The notes under the pieces: generated by a model
The model's database searches: none
Told to the model about the DNA's origin: nothing
Seen by the model: the letters and a program-made list of their open reading frames with translations, nothing else
From: Candidatus Stygibacter frigidus
GTDB taxonomy: Bacteria; Cloacimonadota; Cloacimonadia; Cloacimonadales; TCS61
NCBI GenBank assembly: GCA_030765325.1
Contig: JAVCCT010000308.1
Location: 1 to 15,350 of the forward strand
Reading direction: 5' to 3'
Length of the DNA stretch: 15,350 bases
Made by a program: the position numbers and the translations under genes
In this document: one piece after another, positions 14,604 to 15,350 of the stretch
Numbering within the stretch: position 1 is the first letter of the stretch
Layout of the letters: each line of letters opens with the position of its first letter

Positions 14604-14800
14604 TATTAATAGCGAGGAAGTTCTGATTTAAGAAGTAGAAGACATTTCTGGAGTTTTTTTTATGATTTTTGGAAGAATATAGACAGAAGATGATTATATC
14701 TCATTCCTTATAGTTGATTTAAGTATTTCTATGACTGGTTACAATAATTGATAGGCATTTTAAAAAAAATAAAAAAGGAGTTATATATATTAGGAAAAGG

Positions 14801-14866
14801 GCAAAAAATGTAGCAGGTATAGGTTAAGGTTATATGAATTAGATAAATAGGCTGCTACATTTTTGC
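14801..14866. repeat. Inverted repeat B: GCAAAAAATGTAGCAG / CTGCTACATTTTTGC
   Basis: The arms at 14801-14816 and 14852-14866 match apart from one extra A and flank 35 nt. The right arm continues as a direct repeat: GCTACA occurs at 14854 and 14865, 11 bp apart. Confidence 0.7.
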
Positions 14867-14968
14867 TACAATTTATTTATTAAGTGTATTGTCATATATA
14901 ATATAGTATTATGGGAAAATAAAACATAATATTTGAACTGGTGATCATGACTAAATTAGAAAATTAAA

Positions 14969-14996
14969 ATGCCCCCTATCGCATGATAGGGGGCAT
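14969..14996 (-). terminator. Strong intrinsic terminator of the PorV/PorQ-like gene
   Basis: ATGCCCCCTATC and GATAGGGGGCAT form a perfect 12-bp stem with a 4-nt loop. On the minus strand the stem is followed by TTTAATTTTC. It lies 87 nt beyond the stop codon at 15084. The plus-strand tail is not U-rich. Confidence 0.75.
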
Positions 14997-15007
14997 TATC
15001 AATCTAT

Positions 15008-15024
15008 AAATGATCAGATCATTT
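15008..15024. repeat. Perfect 8-bp palindrome AAATGATC-A-GATCATTT
   Basis: The arms 15008-15015 and 15017-15024 flank a single A. It lies between the PorV/PorQ-like stop codon and the terminator. It may be a protein-binding site or a minor RNA hairpin; no function can be assigned. Confidence 0.4.
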
Positions 15025-15083
15025 CATCAGTACTATTCCAAGTTACTGCGTTGATAGCTTCTTCATTGTTCACCAAAGATAAA

Positions 15084-15350
15084 TTAATATAACAATTTTA
15101 TAGTGAAACGCTGCGGTGAATTAATAAATGATTCGGTTAGATCTCCAAAATCAGAATATGAATAATCAAGCATAATAATGAAAGTGCTTGTGGGGATAAT
15201 GAATCCCAAACCAGCGCTATAACTGGCAGCATCATATTCAAACTGATAACCACTTCTAAGGAATAATTTACCAATTTTATATTCAGCACCAAGATTATAA
15301 GTTTCCTGGCGGTCAACATAACTATCTAACTGCAAAGAAGCAAGCAGATA
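15084..15350 (-). CDS. PorV/PorQ-family outer-membrane beta-barrel protein, C-terminal fragment
   Basis: The frame is open to the window edge (YLLASLQLDSYVDRQET...), so only the last 88 residues are seen. The TTG at 15335 is internal. Amphipathic beta strands alternate: YNLGAEYKIGKLFLRSGYQF, ASYSAGLGFII, STFIIMLDYSYSDFGDL. The protein ends RFTIKLLY, close to the 'DYxYSxFGDLGxxHRFSLxxxF' ending of PorV/PorQ (UPF0164) barrels in FCB-group bacteria. Such proteins are outer-membrane barrels; some are type IX secretion shuttle or attachment factors, but many paralogues have unknown roles. No type IX secretion genes are in view. A strong terminator follows at 14969-14996. Confidence 0.75.
   Translation of the reverse strand, partial: YLLASLQLDSYVDRQETYNLGAEYKIGKLFLRSGYQFEYDAASYSAGLGFIIPTSTFIIMLDYSYSDFGDLTESFINSPQRFTIKLLY

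Larger units (their letters stand above)
14513..14866. repeat. 354-bp AT-rich block bounded by an 11-bp perfect inverted repeat (MITE-like?)
   Basis: GCAAAAATGTA (14513-14523) and its exact reverse complement TACATTTTTGC (14856-14866) bound a stretch with no gene. Each end also has its own inner partner, described in the entries for 14516-14573 and 14801-14866. I see no obvious target-site duplication outside the ends. Confidence 0.4.
14109..14968. other. Long gene-free stretch: GC-richer hairpin block, then AT-rich repeat block
   Basis: No convincing protein-coding frame was found on either strand. The left part (14109-14260) is GC-richer, with a run of seven C at 14132-14138 and an inverted repeat at 14196-14247. 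The rest is very AT-rich and holds TACAT-type repeats at 14513-14603 and 14801-14871. The middle (14604-14800) shows only poly-A/T runs and an orphan AAGGAG at 14776-14780 with no start codon after it. Confidence 0.6.

Noticed and set aside
15014..15073. Minus-strand mini-frame starting GTG at 15073 and reading VNNEEAINAVTWNSTDEMI, just after the PorV/PorQ-like stop codon.
   Set aside because: Only 19 codons, no Shine-Dalgarno site, and an in-frame stop at 15098-15100. The PorV/PorQ-like protein already ends normally, so a frameshift reading is not needed.

Overview
The window is low-GC, densely coded bacterial DNA with strong Shine-Dalgarno sites and frequent start/stop overlaps. Several proteins are predicted lipoproteins, and the right edge carries the C-terminus of a PorV/PorQ-type outer-membrane protein ending in the characteristic DYxYSDFGDL...RFTIKL pattern. 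This points to a Gram-negative-type cell envelope, most likely a member of the FCB superphylum. Candidatus Cloacimonadota is my best guess from overall feel. It is an inference, with no 16S or marker-tree support in the window.

Layout. (1) 1-678, plus: the 3' part of an MscS-type mechanosensitive channel gene. (2) 697-6679, minus: a long co-directional run. Read in transcription order it is ruvX, mltG, a CPA2-type cation:proton antiporter, an EIIA(PTS)/PII-like regulator, an isoprenylcysteine-carboxylmethyltransferase-like membrane enzyme, then (after a 94-nt gap with a weak promoter candidate) a DUF2135-like secreted protein and an LPP20-like lipoprotein. It ends in a clear intrinsic terminator that lies inside the 3' end of mscS. 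(3) 6739-8430, minus: a NitT/TauT-type ABC transporter unit made only of a substrate-binding lipoprotein and a permease. It is closed by its own terminator, has no ATPase gene, and has a terminator-like hairpin in its 5' leader. (4) 8374-8703: a 330-nt divergent intergenic region with a 9-bp TATAGG-type tandem array. (5) 8704-13716, plus: a tight run of surE, a DUF368 (polyprenyl-phosphate translocase family) gene, a MORN-repeat lipoprotein, an RqcH/NFACT protein and a PflX-like radical SAM protein. (6) 13785-14084, minus: a small two-TM protein. (7) 14109-15083: about 975 nt without a convincing gene, containing a GC-richer hairpin block, an AT-rich block full of TACAT-type inverted and direct repeats, and a strong terminator. 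(8) 15084-15350, minus: the 3' end of the PorV/PorQ-like gene.

The genes read mostly as envelope and housekeeping functions: osmotic release, ion/proton exchange under a PTS/PII-like regulator, glycan-strand termination (MltG), undecaprenyl-phosphate recycling (DUF368), nucleotide phosphatase (SurE) and ribosome quality control (RqcH). I found no CRISPR array, transposase, phage module, rRNA or tRNA. I do not see a convincing new multigene system. The least explained material is non-coding: the repeat block at 14513-14871, the hairpin at 14196-14247, and the two elements in the 8374-8703 intergenic region.
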